Positions 1 through 9,204 of a DNA stretch of 64,000 nucleotides are shown in pieces; the stretch's first letter is position 1; every line of letters starts with the position of its first letter. This DNA is from an uncultured Chloroflexales bacterium (GTDB lineage Bacteria > Chloroflexota > Chloroflexia > Chloroflexales > Chloroflexaceae), in contig CALGUG010000019.1 in NCBI GenBank assembly GCA_937902315.1, positions 62,001 through 126,000 of the forward strand. Direction: 5' to 3'. Both the position numbers and the translations under genes were made by a program. The notes beneath the pieces were generated by a model. The model searched no databases and was not told the origin of the DNA. It saw nothing but the letters and a program-made list of their open reading frames with translations.

Positions 1-1607
1 AGATCTTCTGTTACAACGACATGGCCTTTACAATGTGGGCAGCTCGCAAGATCGGGCGGCCGGTCAAGTTTGTTGAAGATCGCTCCGAAAACTTCAAGTA
101 TTCAACCCACGGTCGCGACCATATCACCGTAGCCGAGATCTGTGGTACACGTGATGGCAAGATCACGGGCCTGCGCGCCGACACCATCGCCAACCTTGGA
201 GCCTATATCTCGACGATCGCGCCTGGTATTCCGACCACGCTGTATGGGCGTATTTTGAGCGGTGTGTATAAGATTCCTGCCGCCTACTGTCGAGTGCGCG
301 GCGTCTATACTAATACCGCTATGGTCGATGCCTACCGTGGCGCAGGACGCCCCGAGGCTTCCTACCTGATCGAGCGCATGATCGACCGTTTCGCTGCGGA
401 AATCGGCATGGACCCCGCCGAAGTGCGTCGCAAGAACTTTATCCAGCCCGAGGACTTTCCCTACGACAACGGTCTGGGTCTGCTACCCTACGATAGCGGC
501 AACTATGAGCCAGCGCTCGACAAGGCCCTTGCAACCATCGGCTATAAAGACTTCCGCAAAGAACAGGAAGAAGCGCGCAAGCAAGGCCGTTATCTCGGTG
601 TGGGCATTTCATCCTATGTCGAGATCTGTGGCGTAGCTCCGAGCGCTTGGATCGGTCTGCCGGGCGAGGGCTGGGGCGCAGGTTTGTGGGAAAGCGCTAA
701 CGTGCGCGTTCACCTCACAGGCCAGGTTGTCGTGACAACAGGTTCTTTGCCGCACGGCCAAGGTCTTGAAACAACCTTCGCTCAGTTGGTGGCCGACGAG
801 CTTGGTGTACCCTACGAGAATGTCTTGGTCGAGCACTCCGATACAGCCGGTACACCTTTTGGTTACGGTACCTATGGCAGCCGTAGCGCGGCAGTGGGTG
901 GAACAGCCATTCACAAGAGCGTGACCAAGATTAAAGAGAAGGCCAAGAAGCTGGCAGCCCATATGTTGGAGGCCAACCCCGACGATATGGTCTATGAAGA
1001 CGGCAAGGTCTATGTCAAAGGCTCGCCGGATCGCTCGAAGACCCTCGCCGAGATCGCCTTGCAGGCTTCGGTGGCGTACAGCTTGCCTGAAGGCATGGAA
1101 CCCTTCTTGGACGAGACGACCTACTACGATCCGCCGAACTGTACCTTCCCCTTTGGCACCCATATCGCCATTGTCGAGGTCGATATCGAAACGGGTCGGG
1201 TCGATCTGTTGCGCTATGTCGCCGTCGACGATTGTGGCCCGCAGATCAACCCCTTGATCGTTCAAGGCCAGATTCATGGCGGTATTACCCAAGGTGTGGC
1301 GCAGGCCCTCTACGAACAGGCCGTCTACGATGAAAACGGTCAATTGTTGAGTGGTACTCTGATGGATTATGCAGTGCCAACCGCTGCACAAGTGCCGCAT
1401 TATGAGCTCGACCACACCGTCACCCCCAGTCCGGTCAACCCGATGGGCGTGAAGGGTGCTGGCGAAGCTGGAACGATCGGATCGGCCCAAGCAGTGATGA
1501 ACGCAATTATCGATGCGTTGTCGCCTTTTGGGGTGAAGCATATGCAAATGCCAGCCACGCCCGAGCGTGTGTGGCGTGCGATCCACTCGTCCAACAACCA
1601 TAACTAA
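1..1607 (+). CDS. coxL: Form II CoxL-like molybdenum hydroxylase large subunit (5' cut)
   Basis: Large, molybdopterin-binding subunit of the xanthine dehydrogenase/aerobic CO dehydrogenase family. The reading frame is open from base 3, so the N-terminal part lies outside the window; about 535 C-terminal residues are present. The segment AYRGAGRPEASY, about residue 110 of the visible part, is the form II signature. True CO dehydrogenase (form I) has AYRCSFR at this point, so CO as substrate is not assured and the real substrate of form II enzymes is uncertain. GxGEAGT near the C terminus fits the Mo-site glutamate loop of the family. The FAD subunit follows 62 bp downstream, so the two form an operon; no [2Fe-2S] small subunit is visible and it may lie upstream. 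Confidence 0.9.
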   Translation, partial: IFCYNDMAFTMWAARKIGRPVKFVEDRSENFKYSTHGRDHITVAEICGTRDGKITGLRADTIANLGAYISTIAPGIPTTLYGRILSGVYKIPAAYCRVRGVYTNTAMVDAYRGAGRPEASYLIERMIDRFAAEIGMDPAEVRRKNFIQPEDFPYDNGLGLLPYDSGNYEPALDKALATIGYKDFRKEQEEARKQGRYLGVGISSYVEICGVAPSAWIGLPGEGWGAGLWESANVRVHLTGQVVVTTGSLPHGQGLETTFAQLVADELGVPYENVLVEHSDTAGTPFGYGTYGSRSAAVGGTAIHKSVTKIKEKAKKLAAHMLEANPDDMVYEDGKVYVKGSPDRSKTLAEIALQASVAYSLPEGMEPFLDETTYYDPPNCTFPFGTHIAIVEVDIETGRVDLLRYVAVDDCGPQINPLIVQGQIHGGITQGVAQALYEQAVYDENGQLLSGTLMDYAVPTAAQVPHYELDHTVTPSPVNPMGVKGAGEAGTIGSAQAVMNAIIDALSPFGVKHMQMPATPERVWRAIHSSNNHN

Positions 1608-1669
1608 TGCAGGCGATATCCATGCGATTCTACCTTCGCACTGTTTGAAAACCTGTTGAAGGAGCAGAG

Positions 1670-2533
1670 ATGATCCCTAGCGCATTTGAATATTACGCCG
1701 CCAACAGCGTTGACGAAGCGCTCAAATTGTTGGCGGAACATGGCGATGAAGCAAAAATTCTGGCAGGTGGACATTCGCTATTGCCTGCTATGAAGCTGCG
1801 TTTGGCGGCTCCCACCGTCTTGATCGACATCAACCCGATCGCTGAACTACGCAGCATCAATGTTGGTGATAAGGTCACGATCGGCGCGATGACGACTTAC
1901 GCTAGCCTGCTCAACTCGGCTGAGCTAAAAGCTGCTCTGCCGGTGATCGCAGAGGCGGTCGATCAGATCGGTGACCCCCAAGTTCGCAACCGTGGCACGA
2001 TCGGTGGCGCCTTGGCACACGCCGACCCCGCCGCCGACCTGCCTGCTGTGATTTTGGCCTTGGGTGGAACCTTAACCGCTCAAGGGCCGGAAGGCACTCG
2101 TGAGATCTCGATCGACGACTTCTTCGTCGATATGTTGACCACCTCGCTCGAGCCGAACGAGCTTTTGACCACTATCACCTTGCCCAAGATGGGTGCTGGT
2201 GAGGGCGCTTCCTATGTCAAAATGGTTCAGCCCGCCTCGGGTTACGCCATCGTAGGAGCTGCTGCCTGGGTCAAGCTGAACGCTGATGGCACAGTGGCTG
2301 CCGCTCGAGTCGCTATCACGGGCGCAGGGCCGAAGCCGACCCGCCTCGAAGAGGTCGAAAATGCCTTGGTTGGCGGCGCAAGCAGCGAAGAGGCCGTGAC
2401 CGCAGCTTCGGAAGCGGTCAGCGACGAGCTCGAATTGCTGGGCGATATCCACGCTTCGGAAGATTATCGCCGCGCAATGGTGAAGGTCTACACACGCCGC
2501 GCTATTCTCAAGGCGATCAAGGCCGCTTCCTAA
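1670..2533 (+). CDS. coxM: CoxM-like FAD-binding medium subunit
   Basis: FAD-binding subunit of the same molybdenum hydroxylase, 287 residues, the normal length. The first FAD loop is AGGHSLLPAMKLR at about residues 32-44, and the second is the TIGG loop in RNRGTIGGALAHADPAADLP at about residues 106-125. It passes electrons from the iron-sulphur subunit to FAD and on to an acceptor. The start is set by a good ribosome site, AAGGAGCAGAG, directly before the ATG. It is the last gene of the operon, because a strong hairpin with a T-run follows. Confidence 0.92.
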   Translation: MIPSAFEYYAANSVDEALKLLAEHGDEAKILAGGHSLLPAMKLRLAAPTVLIDINPIAELRSINVGDKVTIGAMTTYASLLNSAELKAALPVIAEAVDQIGDPQVRNRGTIGGALAHADPAADLPAVILALGGTLTAQGPEGTREISIDDFFVDMLTTSLEPNELLTTITLPKMGAGEGASYVKMVQPASGYAIVGAAAWVKLNADGTVAAARVAITGAGPKPTRLEEVENALVGGASSEEAVTAASEAVSDELELLGDIHASEDYRRAMVKVYTRRAILKAIKAAS

Positions 2534-2555
2534 GCATCATCCATAAGCGTTGAAC

Positions 2556-2596
2556 AGTTAGGCTTTGGCACGAGTTGCCAGAGCCTAACTTTTTCT
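2556..2596 (+). terminator. Intrinsic terminator after coxM
   Basis: Inverted repeat with arms at 2556-2570 and 2576-2590 (AGTTAGGCT pairing with AGCCTAACT, plus TGGCA with TGCCA), followed by TTTTCTTT. Confidence 0.85.
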
Positions 2597-2701
2597 TTCC
2601 CCAAACGCAACAAAATTCTGCTTTAGAAGGTAGTATAAGAGAATCGGGGTAGTAAACTTGCTATCTCTACCCCAAAGGATTGTTTGAGGGGAGGAATGAT
2701 A

Positions 2702-3913
2702 ATGAAATCCCAACCGACACGCAGTTATCTTGTTTTTGCACTGCTCATGTTGCTCTTGAGCAGCTTGCTTGCCTGTACTTGGGTCGATCTTGGCTTAGAG
2801 ACTAGTCCTCAGGCGCCAACCAGCGCTCCTGTGGCTGATCGCGAGGAACCAGTCGCCACAGCCGACGTTCTTGTAGGCGATCGTGAAGCCCCAATCTCCA
2901 ATACCACTGTTGCACAAACGCTCAATACAAGTGCCCCGGTCGAGAATGTACCCATGATCTTGCGTCAAGATGACGAGCAGGGCATTGTGGAACGGATCTT
3001 TACCCAAAACGGCCCGGCTGTTGTTCGTATTCAACTAAGCCAAGGTTTGGGCTCTGGCTTTTTAATCGACGATCGGGGGATTGTTGTCACCAATAACCAT
3101 GTGGTTGAAGGTCAGCGCGAAGTGAGCGTCTTTTTCACTGGTTTGTATGAGACGCGCGGCGTTGTGCTCGGTACCGACCCCGATAGCGATATCGCTGTGG
3201 TGCAAGTCGATGATGTGCCCGAAGGCGTTCGGCCTGTGGCCTTGGGCGATTCGTCGCAGTTGAACGTTGGCCAGATGGTGATCGCGATCGGTAACCCGCT
3301 CGGCCAAGATCGCACCGTTACAACCGGTATCGTTAGCGCGTTAGGGCGCACGCTGCAAGAGTCGCAAGCGGCAGGTAATTTCTCGATCGGCGGTGTGATT
3401 CAGACCGATGCCGCCATCAACCCAGGCAACTCGGGCGGCCCGTTGTTTAACGCTGCTGGCGAGGTGATCGGTATGAATACTGCGGTTGCTGCTATTCCGA
3501 CTCAGCAAGGTGCTAGCCAGCTCAGCAATGGTATCGGCTACGCGGTGCCGAGCAATCTGATCAAAAAAGTTGTGCCCGAACTGATCGATAAGGGTTCCTA
3601 CGACCACCCTTATCTCGGTATTTCGATCAGCGAACCGGTTACCACGCTCGATGTGAAAAACGGGCGTTCACCCGCCGCTGGCCTGCCGATTCGTCCTAAT
3701 GCTTCTAGTCCGGTGGCCCAAGCTGGCCTGCGCGAAGATGTGATTTTGACGGCAGTCGATGGGCAAGTGATGACATCGAGCGATGATTTGATCTCGTATC
3801 TGGAACTTGAAAAGAGGCCGGGCGATCAGGTCGTGCTCTCGATTGTTACCCTCGATGGTCGCAGCGGCGATCTTACCGTTACCTTGGGCGCTCGCCCGCG
3901 CATCAGCCGTTAA
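2702..3913 (+). CDS. HtrA/DegP-type serine protease, lipoprotein
   Basis: Trypsin-fold protease with one C-terminal PDZ domain, probably envelope protein quality control. The ATG at 2702 is preferred because GGGGAGG sits 7 bases before it; earlier in-frame starts overlap that site. The N terminus MKSQ...LLLLSSLLAC is a lipoprotein signal peptide with the lipobox ending in Cys, then a Ser/Pro/Val-rich linker of about 70 residues. The catalytic triad is visible as His in TNNHVV, Asp in DSDIAV and Ser in GNSGGPLF. The PDZ domain covers roughly the last 100 residues. It appears to be monocistronic. Confidence 0.92.
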   Translation: MKSQPTRSYLVFALLMLLLSSLLACTWVDLGLETSPQAPTSAPVADREEPVATADVLVGDREAPISNTTVAQTLNTSAPVENVPMILRQDDEQGIVERIFTQNGPAVVRIQLSQGLGSGFLIDDRGIVVTNNHVVEGQREVSVFFTGLYETRGVVLGTDPDSDIAVVQVDDVPEGVRPVALGDSSQLNVGQMVIAIGNPLGQDRTVTTGIVSALGRTLQESQAAGNFSIGGVIQTDAAINPGNSGGPLFNAAGEVIGMNTAVAAIPTQQGASQLSNGIGYAVPSNLIKKVVPELIDKGSYDHPYLGISISEPVTTLDVKNGRSPAAGLPIRPNASSPVAQAGLREDVILTAVDGQVMTSSDDLISYLELEKRPGDQVVLSIVTLDGRSGDLTVTLGARPRISR

Positions 3914-3930
3914 CAGCTAGCAGCGCTAGC

Positions 3931-4077
3931 TCATATCAAATCCGATTACTTTATCTCTTTTTAGCCTTCGGCAGAGTGGAACTTGCCTGTTTTTGTTGTG
4001 TGAGATTCGAAATCTCACACAACGCTTTTGTTGCCCCATGTTGCGAGCATGCTCGTTTTTAAGCGAATTTGGAATAA
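3931..4077 (+). repeat. Family A MITE-like repeat, copy 1
   Basis: Left end TCATATCAAATCCGATTA, right end GCGAATTTGGAATAAG, which are imperfect inverted repeats. The middle carries CCTTCGGCAGAGTGGAAC and a perfect 13-bp stem (3995-4007 with 4011-4023, starting GTTGTGTGAGATT). It lies just after the htrA stop. Confidence 0.75.
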
Positions 4078-4173
4078 GTTCGCTTTAATGAGGCATGACT
4101 GGCATATTGATCGTAATCGCATGCCGGCTTCGCTTGATATTCGAGTAGCTCCCCGCTTACCATATCGGCCTGA

Positions 4174-4325
4174 TCATATCAAATCCGATTAGTTGCTTGT
4201 TGGCCTTTGGCAGATTTGTTGTATGACATTTTGCGCGGCAACGCGAAATGTCATACAACCATGTGTTCGTATTTTCGTTTTTCCTGCGTTACGAGAATAC
4301 GTGTCTTTAAATGGCTTTGGCCTGA
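4174..4325 (+). repeat. Family A MITE-like repeat, copy 2
   Basis: Same layout as copy 1, with the identical left end TCATATCAAATCCGATTA and the GGCCTTTGGCAGA block. The stem has different bases (GTTGTATGACATT at 4218-4230 with its complement at 4247-4259), so the stem is conserved as a structure rather than a sequence. Confidence 0.75.
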
Positions 4326-4416
4326 AAGACAATGCTTGTGCCAAGCAGATCGCAGCGAGAGACAGAGAAAAGCGCTGGCAGCCTTGAAGGCACGAATGGG
4401 TGGACGGCCGACTTAG

Positions 4417-4434
4417 TAGCCGTAGGCGGACGCG
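4417..4434 (+). repeat. Family B repeat core, copy 1
   Basis: TAGCCGTAGGCGGACGCG, followed by CTAGGG. One of 14 intergenic copies in the window. Confidence 0.8.
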
Positions 4435-4534
4435 CTAGGGCCCTTTTTTGTGGGAAGCGGCCCTTCCGCCTACTGATCTGTACTATACACTTCTGTGGCG
4501 TTAACAAGCTGTAGCTACTTCCCGCCGTATTGAA

Positions 4535-4563
4535 TTGACAGTCAGTGCTTGATCGGGTATCGT
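4535..4563 (+). promoter_or_regulatory. Possible sigma70 promoter for the MBL hydrolase
   Basis: TTGACA, 17-base spacer, TATCGT. It would give a leader of about 230 bases before the start at 4800. The -35 is perfect but the -10 is imperfect. Confidence 0.4.
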
Positions 4564-4799
4564 AAGATGAGCTTTATGGGCTGAAAAGGCGGTTTGAAAG
4601 CCTAAAAGTCCTTTTTGCAAGCTGAGAATCTGCTCACATCTACGGCGTGTGGTGTGCAAGGCTCTTGTGACCGGTTCGTTTAGCATAAGCAAAGCCTCAG
4701 TTATTGCGCGTTTCTGCTTCCTAAACGTACCCAGTAGCGCAACGATACTTGCGATGTATCCCTAGAGACAGAGAACGACAAGAAAGTGGGTTGTGAATC

Positions 4800-5705
4800 A
4801 TGGCAGATAGCTTGTTCCCTGTTGTCAATACAGGTTGGGATACGCGGGTGCAGGTGTATGCTTGTGGATCGCTTGTGCAGGTCTTTGTGATCCAAACTCA
4901 ACGTTATGTTGTGATTGTTGATCCTTTGTTTAATGGCGAGACAGCGCGGGCACTGCTTGAATATATCCGTCCGAGCTTGACTGGACGCCCCTTGTTGGTG
5001 ATTTTGAGCCACGCCGATTGGGATCATGCCTGGGGATCTTTCTTGTTTACTGGTCCCGATGCGGAGTTCCCGAGTTTGGTGGTTGGAAGCACCTTGACGG
5101 CGCAACGCCTGCTTTCGAGCGAGGAACAGGACTTTCTCGCAAAGATGCGCGCGGAAGAGCCCGGGCGATTCGATGATGTACGCTTGGTGCCGCCTTCGCT
5201 GGCCTTTAGCGACGAGTTGCGGATCGATTGTGGCGACCTGACCTTGGAGCTCTTTCCGACCCCCGGCCATCAGCCCGACCATATCTCGATTTTTATCCCC
5301 GAGATCGGCCTTTTGTTGGCTGGCGATGCGGCCGAAGAACCCTTTCCGGTTGTTTCTGAAGATAGCGATCTGCCCCAATTGCGCGCTTCACTGGCGCGAA
5401 TGGCGGCTTTAAACGCCCGTCAAGCTTTTTATTGCCACGCCCCTGTCGAGAGCGGCCCCCAACTGATCGAGCGAAATATCAAATACTTCAATCTGGTTGA
5501 GGCTTATTGTGCTGTCGCCCTTGAGACCGGCCTGAAGGTTCCTCAGGATAAAGATGCAGATTTTGAAGCTTTGGTTGGTCTGCCTTTAGCAAATGTCCTT
5601 CCTAGCCACATCTCAATCGATTCTCTAGCTGAATACTATTCTCCTAGCCATCGCACAACGATTCGAAAGATGTGTCAGTATCTTATCGATCGTGCTGAAA
5701 CCTAA
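4800..5705 (+). CDS. MBL-fold metallo-hydrolase
   Basis: Metallo-beta-lactamase fold hydrolase, 301 residues, cytoplasmic (no signal peptide). The metal motif is SHADWDHAWG at about residues 69-78: the usual HxHxDH appears as HxDxDH, with Asp in place of the second His, as seen in some subfamilies. Further ligands are probably in PTPGHQPDH and GDAAEE. The C-terminal third (about residues 210-300) has no assigned domain. The substrate cannot be told. The ribosome site is weak (AAAGTGGG). A transporter gene follows about 100 bp downstream on the same strand. Confidence 0.8.
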   Translation: MADSLFPVVNTGWDTRVQVYACGSLVQVFVIQTQRYVVIVDPLFNGETARALLEYIRPSLTGRPLLVILSHADWDHAWGSFLFTGPDAEFPSLVVGSTLTAQRLLSSEEQDFLAKMRAEEPGRFDDVRLVPPSLAFSDELRIDCGDLTLELFPTPGHQPDHISIFIPEIGLLLAGDAAEEPFPVVSEDSDLPQLRASLARMAALNARQAFYCHAPVESGPQLIERNIKYFNLVEAYCAVALETGLKVPQDKDADFEALVGLPLANVLPSHISIDSLAEYYSPSHRTTIRKMCQYLIDRAET

Positions 5706-5809
5706 ATCGATCAAAAGGAAATTCACGAATAGACGTTTATTGATATAAATTGCCTACTCTGGGTTCCGCGCTTGCTGAAAACGCACATCTTGTCATAAGG
5801 GGAGTGGCT

Positions 5810-7141
5810 ATGGAGAACGTTCGCGAATCTGCCGATTGGGGAGTGAATAATAGCCAAGTTTGGAAGCCGAAACGTTCTGCTGTTGTCGGCTGGGTTTTGT
5901 ACGATTTAGCGAATACGATCTTCTCGATGGCGATTGTATCGCTCTACTTTTCGCTCTGGGTGCGCGACCGAGTCGGCGAGGAGCGGGTCGACTTTATTTA
6001 CGGCATAACGACAGCGATCTCGATGGCTATCATCTTTATCGTCTCGCCGATGTTAGGCGCTATGACCGATAAAGCCAAGCGTCGCATGCCCTTCTTGGTG
6101 GTGAGCACCCTGATCTGTGTGGTCTTTACTGCGCTGTTAGGCGTAGGTGGCCTCTATATCACCTTAACGCTGTTCGTTATCGCCAATATCGCTTACCAAG
6201 CGGGTATTCAGTTTTACGATGCGCTCTTGCCCGATGTGAGTACGGAAGAGAATCGTGGCTGGATCGGTGGCTTGGGTGTTGGAGTAGGCTATTTAGGCTC
6301 CTACATCGGAATCGGGGCTGGCTTGCTGATCACCAGTTTCTATGGTCTGCCCGTTCAGATGATCTTTCCAACGGTTGCTGTGCTTTTTCTGCTTTTCTCG
6401 CTCCCCTGCTTCTTTTTTGTGCGTGAACAGCCGAATCTCCAGGCCGAGCCTTTTAGCTGGAGCATGCTGCAGCGAGTTACCACCCAAACCTTAGAGACGA
6501 TTCGCAATAGCCAAAACTATCCGGGTTTAGGCCGCTTTTTAATCGGGCGTGTGTTTTATACCGATGCGATCAATACCGTGATCAGTGTGATGGGCCTGTA
6601 CGTTACCAATCAAGTTGTGCGCTCTGGATTGAGTGCGGAGGAGGGCGCTTTTAGAGCCCAGATCATTCTGTTAGGCGCTGTGACTTTTGCGATTGTGGGC
6701 GGTTTGGTGTGGGGCAAAATCGTCGATAAGATCGGCCCGAAACGGAGCCTAACGATCGTGTTGATCTTGTGGATGGCGATCTTTCTGCTAGCCGCTTTGA
6801 TCGGTCTGCTTAACTTGCCGATCTGGCTCTTTTATGTTGTCGCGGCCTTAGCGGGCTTCGCTTTGGGTGGCACTTGGGCGGCCGATCGTCCCTATATGCT
6901 GCGCCTAACCCCGCCCGCTCGCATCGGCGAGTTTTACGGCTTGTACAGCATGGTTGGGCGTTTCTCGGCTATCACCGGCCCGCTGCTGTGGGGCCTAGTG
7001 GTCGGCTGGATGTTTGCTGGCGACCCCAACCTCGGCCAGCCGGTCGGCGTATTGGTGCTTTTAGCCTGTATTGTGATCGGCTTTGTGATTCTGCAGCCAG
7101 TGAGCGACGCTCCGCGCACTTGGCCCGAGCACGAGCGCTGA
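5810..7141 (+). CDS. MFS transporter, UMF1/Atg22-like
   Basis: Twelve-helix major facilitator of the UMF1 group, about 443 residues. The N-terminal helix block carries GWVLYDLANTIFSMAIVSLY, characteristic of this group, and the first cytoplasmic loop has DKAKRRMP. The ATG at 5810 is preferred over an earlier in-frame start at 5750 because AAGGGGAG lies 5 bases before it and the 20 extra residues are not family-like. The substrate is unknown; family members move amino acids or sugars in other organisms. It may be cotranscribed with the MBL hydrolase. Confidence 0.88.
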   Translation: MENVRESADWGVNNSQVWKPKRSAVVGWVLYDLANTIFSMAIVSLYFSLWVRDRVGEERVDFIYGITTAISMAIIFIVSPMLGAMTDKAKRRMPFLVVSTLICVVFTALLGVGGLYITLTLFVIANIAYQAGIQFYDALLPDVSTEENRGWIGGLGVGVGYLGSYIGIGAGLLITSFYGLPVQMIFPTVAVLFLLFSLPCFFFVREQPNLQAEPFSWSMLQRVTTQTLETIRNSQNYPGLGRFLIGRVFYTDAINTVISVMGLYVTNQVVRSGLSAEEGAFRAQIILLGAVTFAIVGGLVWGKIVDKIGPKRSLTIVLILWMAIFLLAALIGLLNLPIWLFYVVAALAGFALGGTWAADRPYMLRLTPPARIGEFYGLYSMVGRFSAITGPLLWGLVVGWMFAGDPNLGQPVGVLVLLACIVIGFVILQPVSDAPRTWPEHER

Positions 7142-7238
7142 TACCAGTTCGCTTCACTGCGAAGCTGAGGAAGGGCTTGTACAAATGCGCGTTGCGTAAT
7201 ATTGGCGGAGACACGTTTAGCCCAAAGAAGGCTGTAGG

Positions 7239-7256
7239 CGCGTCCGCCTACGGCTA
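7239..7256 (-). repeat. Family B repeat core, copy 2
   Basis: CGCGTCCGCCTACGGCTA, the minus-strand orientation of the core, followed by CCAACATCCC. Confidence 0.8.
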
Positions 7257-7308
7257 CCAACATCCCGTCCGCAACCCGAGGTCGTATCGGTGCGCGCCGA
7301 CGGCCCCC

Positions 7309-7467
7309 TGATGCCAACTGCTTGATTACGTTCTATTTGGCCTTCGGCAGAGTGGAACGTGACCATTTTTGTTGTGAGATATTTCGCGCGACAGCGCGAA
7401 ATATCTCACAACTCTTTTCCCGTTTTTGCGTTACAAGAGCGCAGGTCTGTAAACGAATTTGGTATGA
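7309..7467 (+). repeat. Family A MITE-like repeat, copy 3
   Basis: Best-preserved family A stem: arms at 7371-7389 and 7394-7412 are perfectly complementary over 19 bp (begins GTTGTGAGATATTTCGCGC) with a short loop. It is preceded by TTGGCCTTCGGCAGAGTGG and ends in AAACGAATTTGGTATGA. Confidence 0.8.
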
Positions 7468-7502
7468 TTGCAGATATGTTCGTGCATACTTGCAATGCCG
7501 AA

Positions 7503-7544
7503 AAACAAAACACAGGTCCCGTGCCTAAACACAGGACCTGTGTT
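7503..7544 (-). terminator. Intrinsic terminator of the FKBP/GT-C unit
   Basis: On the minus strand, AACACAGGTCC (7544-7534) pairs with GGACCTGTGTT (7519-7509) and is followed by TTTGTTTTT. It lies directly after the GT-C stop codon. Confidence 0.8.
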
Positions 7545-7548
7545 GGCG

Positions 7549-9204
7549 TTAGCGAGGTACGTAGGTCGTGATACGATCGCGATAGAGTGGTTTGTAGTGT
7601 TCGTGTAAGGTCGTGAGGAATGCTGTCGTCCAGCGCCCCTTGGCGTCGACCGTCTCGTTCGGCCCGATCGGCAGCATAATTACGCTGAAGTGTTGCTGAC
7701 GCACCTCTTCGAGCAGATGACTCTCGTCCCAGACACCACTTCTGACAGCTGGCCCCATAGTCGAGGGGTCGTCGTAGCGCAGAGGACGCCCGGCAGCTAC
7801 CAACAGCGCCACATCATCGGCCAGCACCTCGCCCGGTTGGCTGCGGATCAAAGCGAGATAGCGCCCCGAGTGATTGTCGAGTGGGTCGAACTGGTTGCCG
7901 TACCAAGCTGGGCGCTCGACAAAGTTCCAGAATTGCAGCGCTATTAAAGCGACCCCCAGACAGGCCAACAGGCTGACCTTCCAGATATAGGCTTGATCTT
8001 GCTTGGCTTTCCGGCCCTTCTGTAAGCTATAGAGCGGCGTTCCAATTAAGCTGCTGCTGATCAAGACCAGCGCGAGATGGGTTTCGAGCAGATGGTTGTG
8101 GTTGGCTCCGATCTCGCCCGCCCCAAAAAGGGTGCAGGGCGCTGCCAGCATATAGCAGGCCGGAATAAGCGCTTTGGCTTTAAGATCGGGCTTGCGCACA
8201 AGCTGGAAGATCGCCGCTACGATTCCGGCGATGGCCAAGAGCACAAGCGGCCATGATGGGAGCAACAGTTCGAGAAACTTGAGCATCAGATCGAACGACC
8301 ACCATTCGCTGCGGTGCAAGCCCCAAATATGGAAGGTGTATTGACCGTCGCTGATGAGGTCGAGCAAGGCCCAGACAAGGCCGACCATAAGCACATATGC
8401 GAAGCCAAAACCGAAAGCGTGCCAGACCGCTCGATCGCGCCAGAGCCGTGCCAACGAGCGCTCCTCTCGTAGTGCCTTGGCGCTCGCGGCCAAAAACAGC
8501 GCTAAGCAGACCGAGGCCGGTGCCACGATCGCGGTCTGTTTGGTGAAGTAGGCCAACACAAAGCAGCACAGTGCGATGAACGGGGCACCATAGCGCCGGA
8601 GAAACGAGGATTTCGAAGCGATCGCTGCTTGCGGATCGTAGAAACTTGCCGCAAAGAGGCCAGCCATCGTGAAAGCCAAGGCTAGCGGATCTGGCTTGAT
8701 GCGAGTCGACCAGAGCTGAACGGGCGCGAAGGCTAACCACAGGCCGATCGCCAGAGTCGCGCTCGCCAGCGAGCGACTCTGGCGTAGGCTGAGGGCTGCC
8801 AAGAAGAAGGCTGTGATCAGACTGACCGCCAAAGAGACCAGCCGCCCTTTGAAGAAGACATGCGGCCCTTGCCAGTCGGCGGGCGCAAAGATCGCCAGCA
8901 GAACGTAGTGCATGGGCGGGTAGGGCGACGATACGAAGCGATCGGGTTGCAGCGGTTGATAGAGCGCTTCGCCCGCTTGTAGTAGCCACGCCTCGTGCAA
9001 GAGCGTGCCTTCAAGACCGTCGAGCGGTAACGGAAAGGCCAAGGCTAGGCTGCTATGTTGAACAAAGCGCCAACTATGCCAGACCCCATTCCAAAGCGCA
9101 ACGGCCAAACAGAGCCCGACCAGCAGATAAGCGATCAGCGCAGTGATGCGTAGGGGCGCTGCGGGCGCGTTCGTTTGAGCTTGCGTTCGTTCGCTACTGG
9201 ACAT
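7549..9204 (-). CDS. GT-C type polytopic membrane glycosyltransferase
   Basis: Integral membrane protein of about 551 residues with roughly 11 hydrophobic helices. The first outside loop carries DGLEGTLLHEAWLLQAGE and then PYPPMHYVLLA, which resembles the acidic catalytic loop of lipid-sugar-dependent GT-C enzymes (GT39/PMT-like). I infer a membrane glycosyltransferase acting on a polyprenyl-phosphate sugar; acceptor unknown. The start at 9204 (MSSSERTQ) is chosen because the upstream extension would run through the FKBP gene. The remaining 11-bp overlap with the FKBP stop implies translational coupling. It ends at a clear terminator. Confidence 0.7.
   Translation of the reverse strand: MSSSERTQAQTNAPAAPLRITALIAYLLVGLCLAVALWNGVWHSWRFVQHSSLALAFPLPLDGLEGTLLHEAWLLQAGEALYQPLQPDRFVSSPYPPMHYVLLAIFAPADWQGPHVFFKGRLVSLAVSLITAFFLAALSLRQSRSLASATLAIGLWLAFAPVQLWSTRIKPDPLALAFTMAGLFAASFYDPQAAIASKSSFLRRYGAPFIALCCFVLAYFTKQTAIVAPASVCLALFLAASAKALREERSLARLWRDRAVWHAFGFGFAYVLMVGLVWALLDLISDGQYTFHIWGLHRSEWWSFDLMLKFLELLLPSWPLVLLAIAGIVAAIFQLVRKPDLKAKALIPACYMLAAPCTLFGAGEIGANHNHLLETHLALVLISSSLIGTPLYSLQKGRKAKQDQAYIWKVSLLACLGVALIALQFWNFVERPAWYGNQFDPLDNHSGRYLALIRSQPGEVLADDVALLVAAGRPLRYDDPSTMGPAVRSGVWDESHLLEEVRQQHFSVIMLPIGPNETVDAKGRWTTAFLTTLHEHYKPLYRDRITTYVPR

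Larger units (their letters stand above)
3914..4799. other. Intergenic region with two family A repeats and one family B repeat
   Basis: No convincing gene. It holds two tandem copies of the stem-loop repeat family A (3931-4077 and 4174-4325), one family B core (4417-4434) and a possible promoter (4535-4563) for the downstream hydrolase gene. Short open frames here are repeat sequence read as protein. Confidence 0.75.
7142..7508. other. Intergenic region with family B and family A repeats
   Basis: Convergent region between the MFS gene and the GT-C gene. It contains a family B element (core 7239-7256, begins near TTGGCGGAGACACG at 7202) and a family A element (7309-7467). No gene seen. Confidence 0.75.

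Noticed and set aside
609..1601. Antisense frame of 330 codons over coxL
   Set aside because: No ribosome site, no recognisable domain, fully covered by a certain gene.
8180..8989. Second frame of 269 codons inside the GT-C gene
   Set aside because: Arg/Ala/Ser-rich translation typical of an out-of-frame reading of a GC-rich gene.
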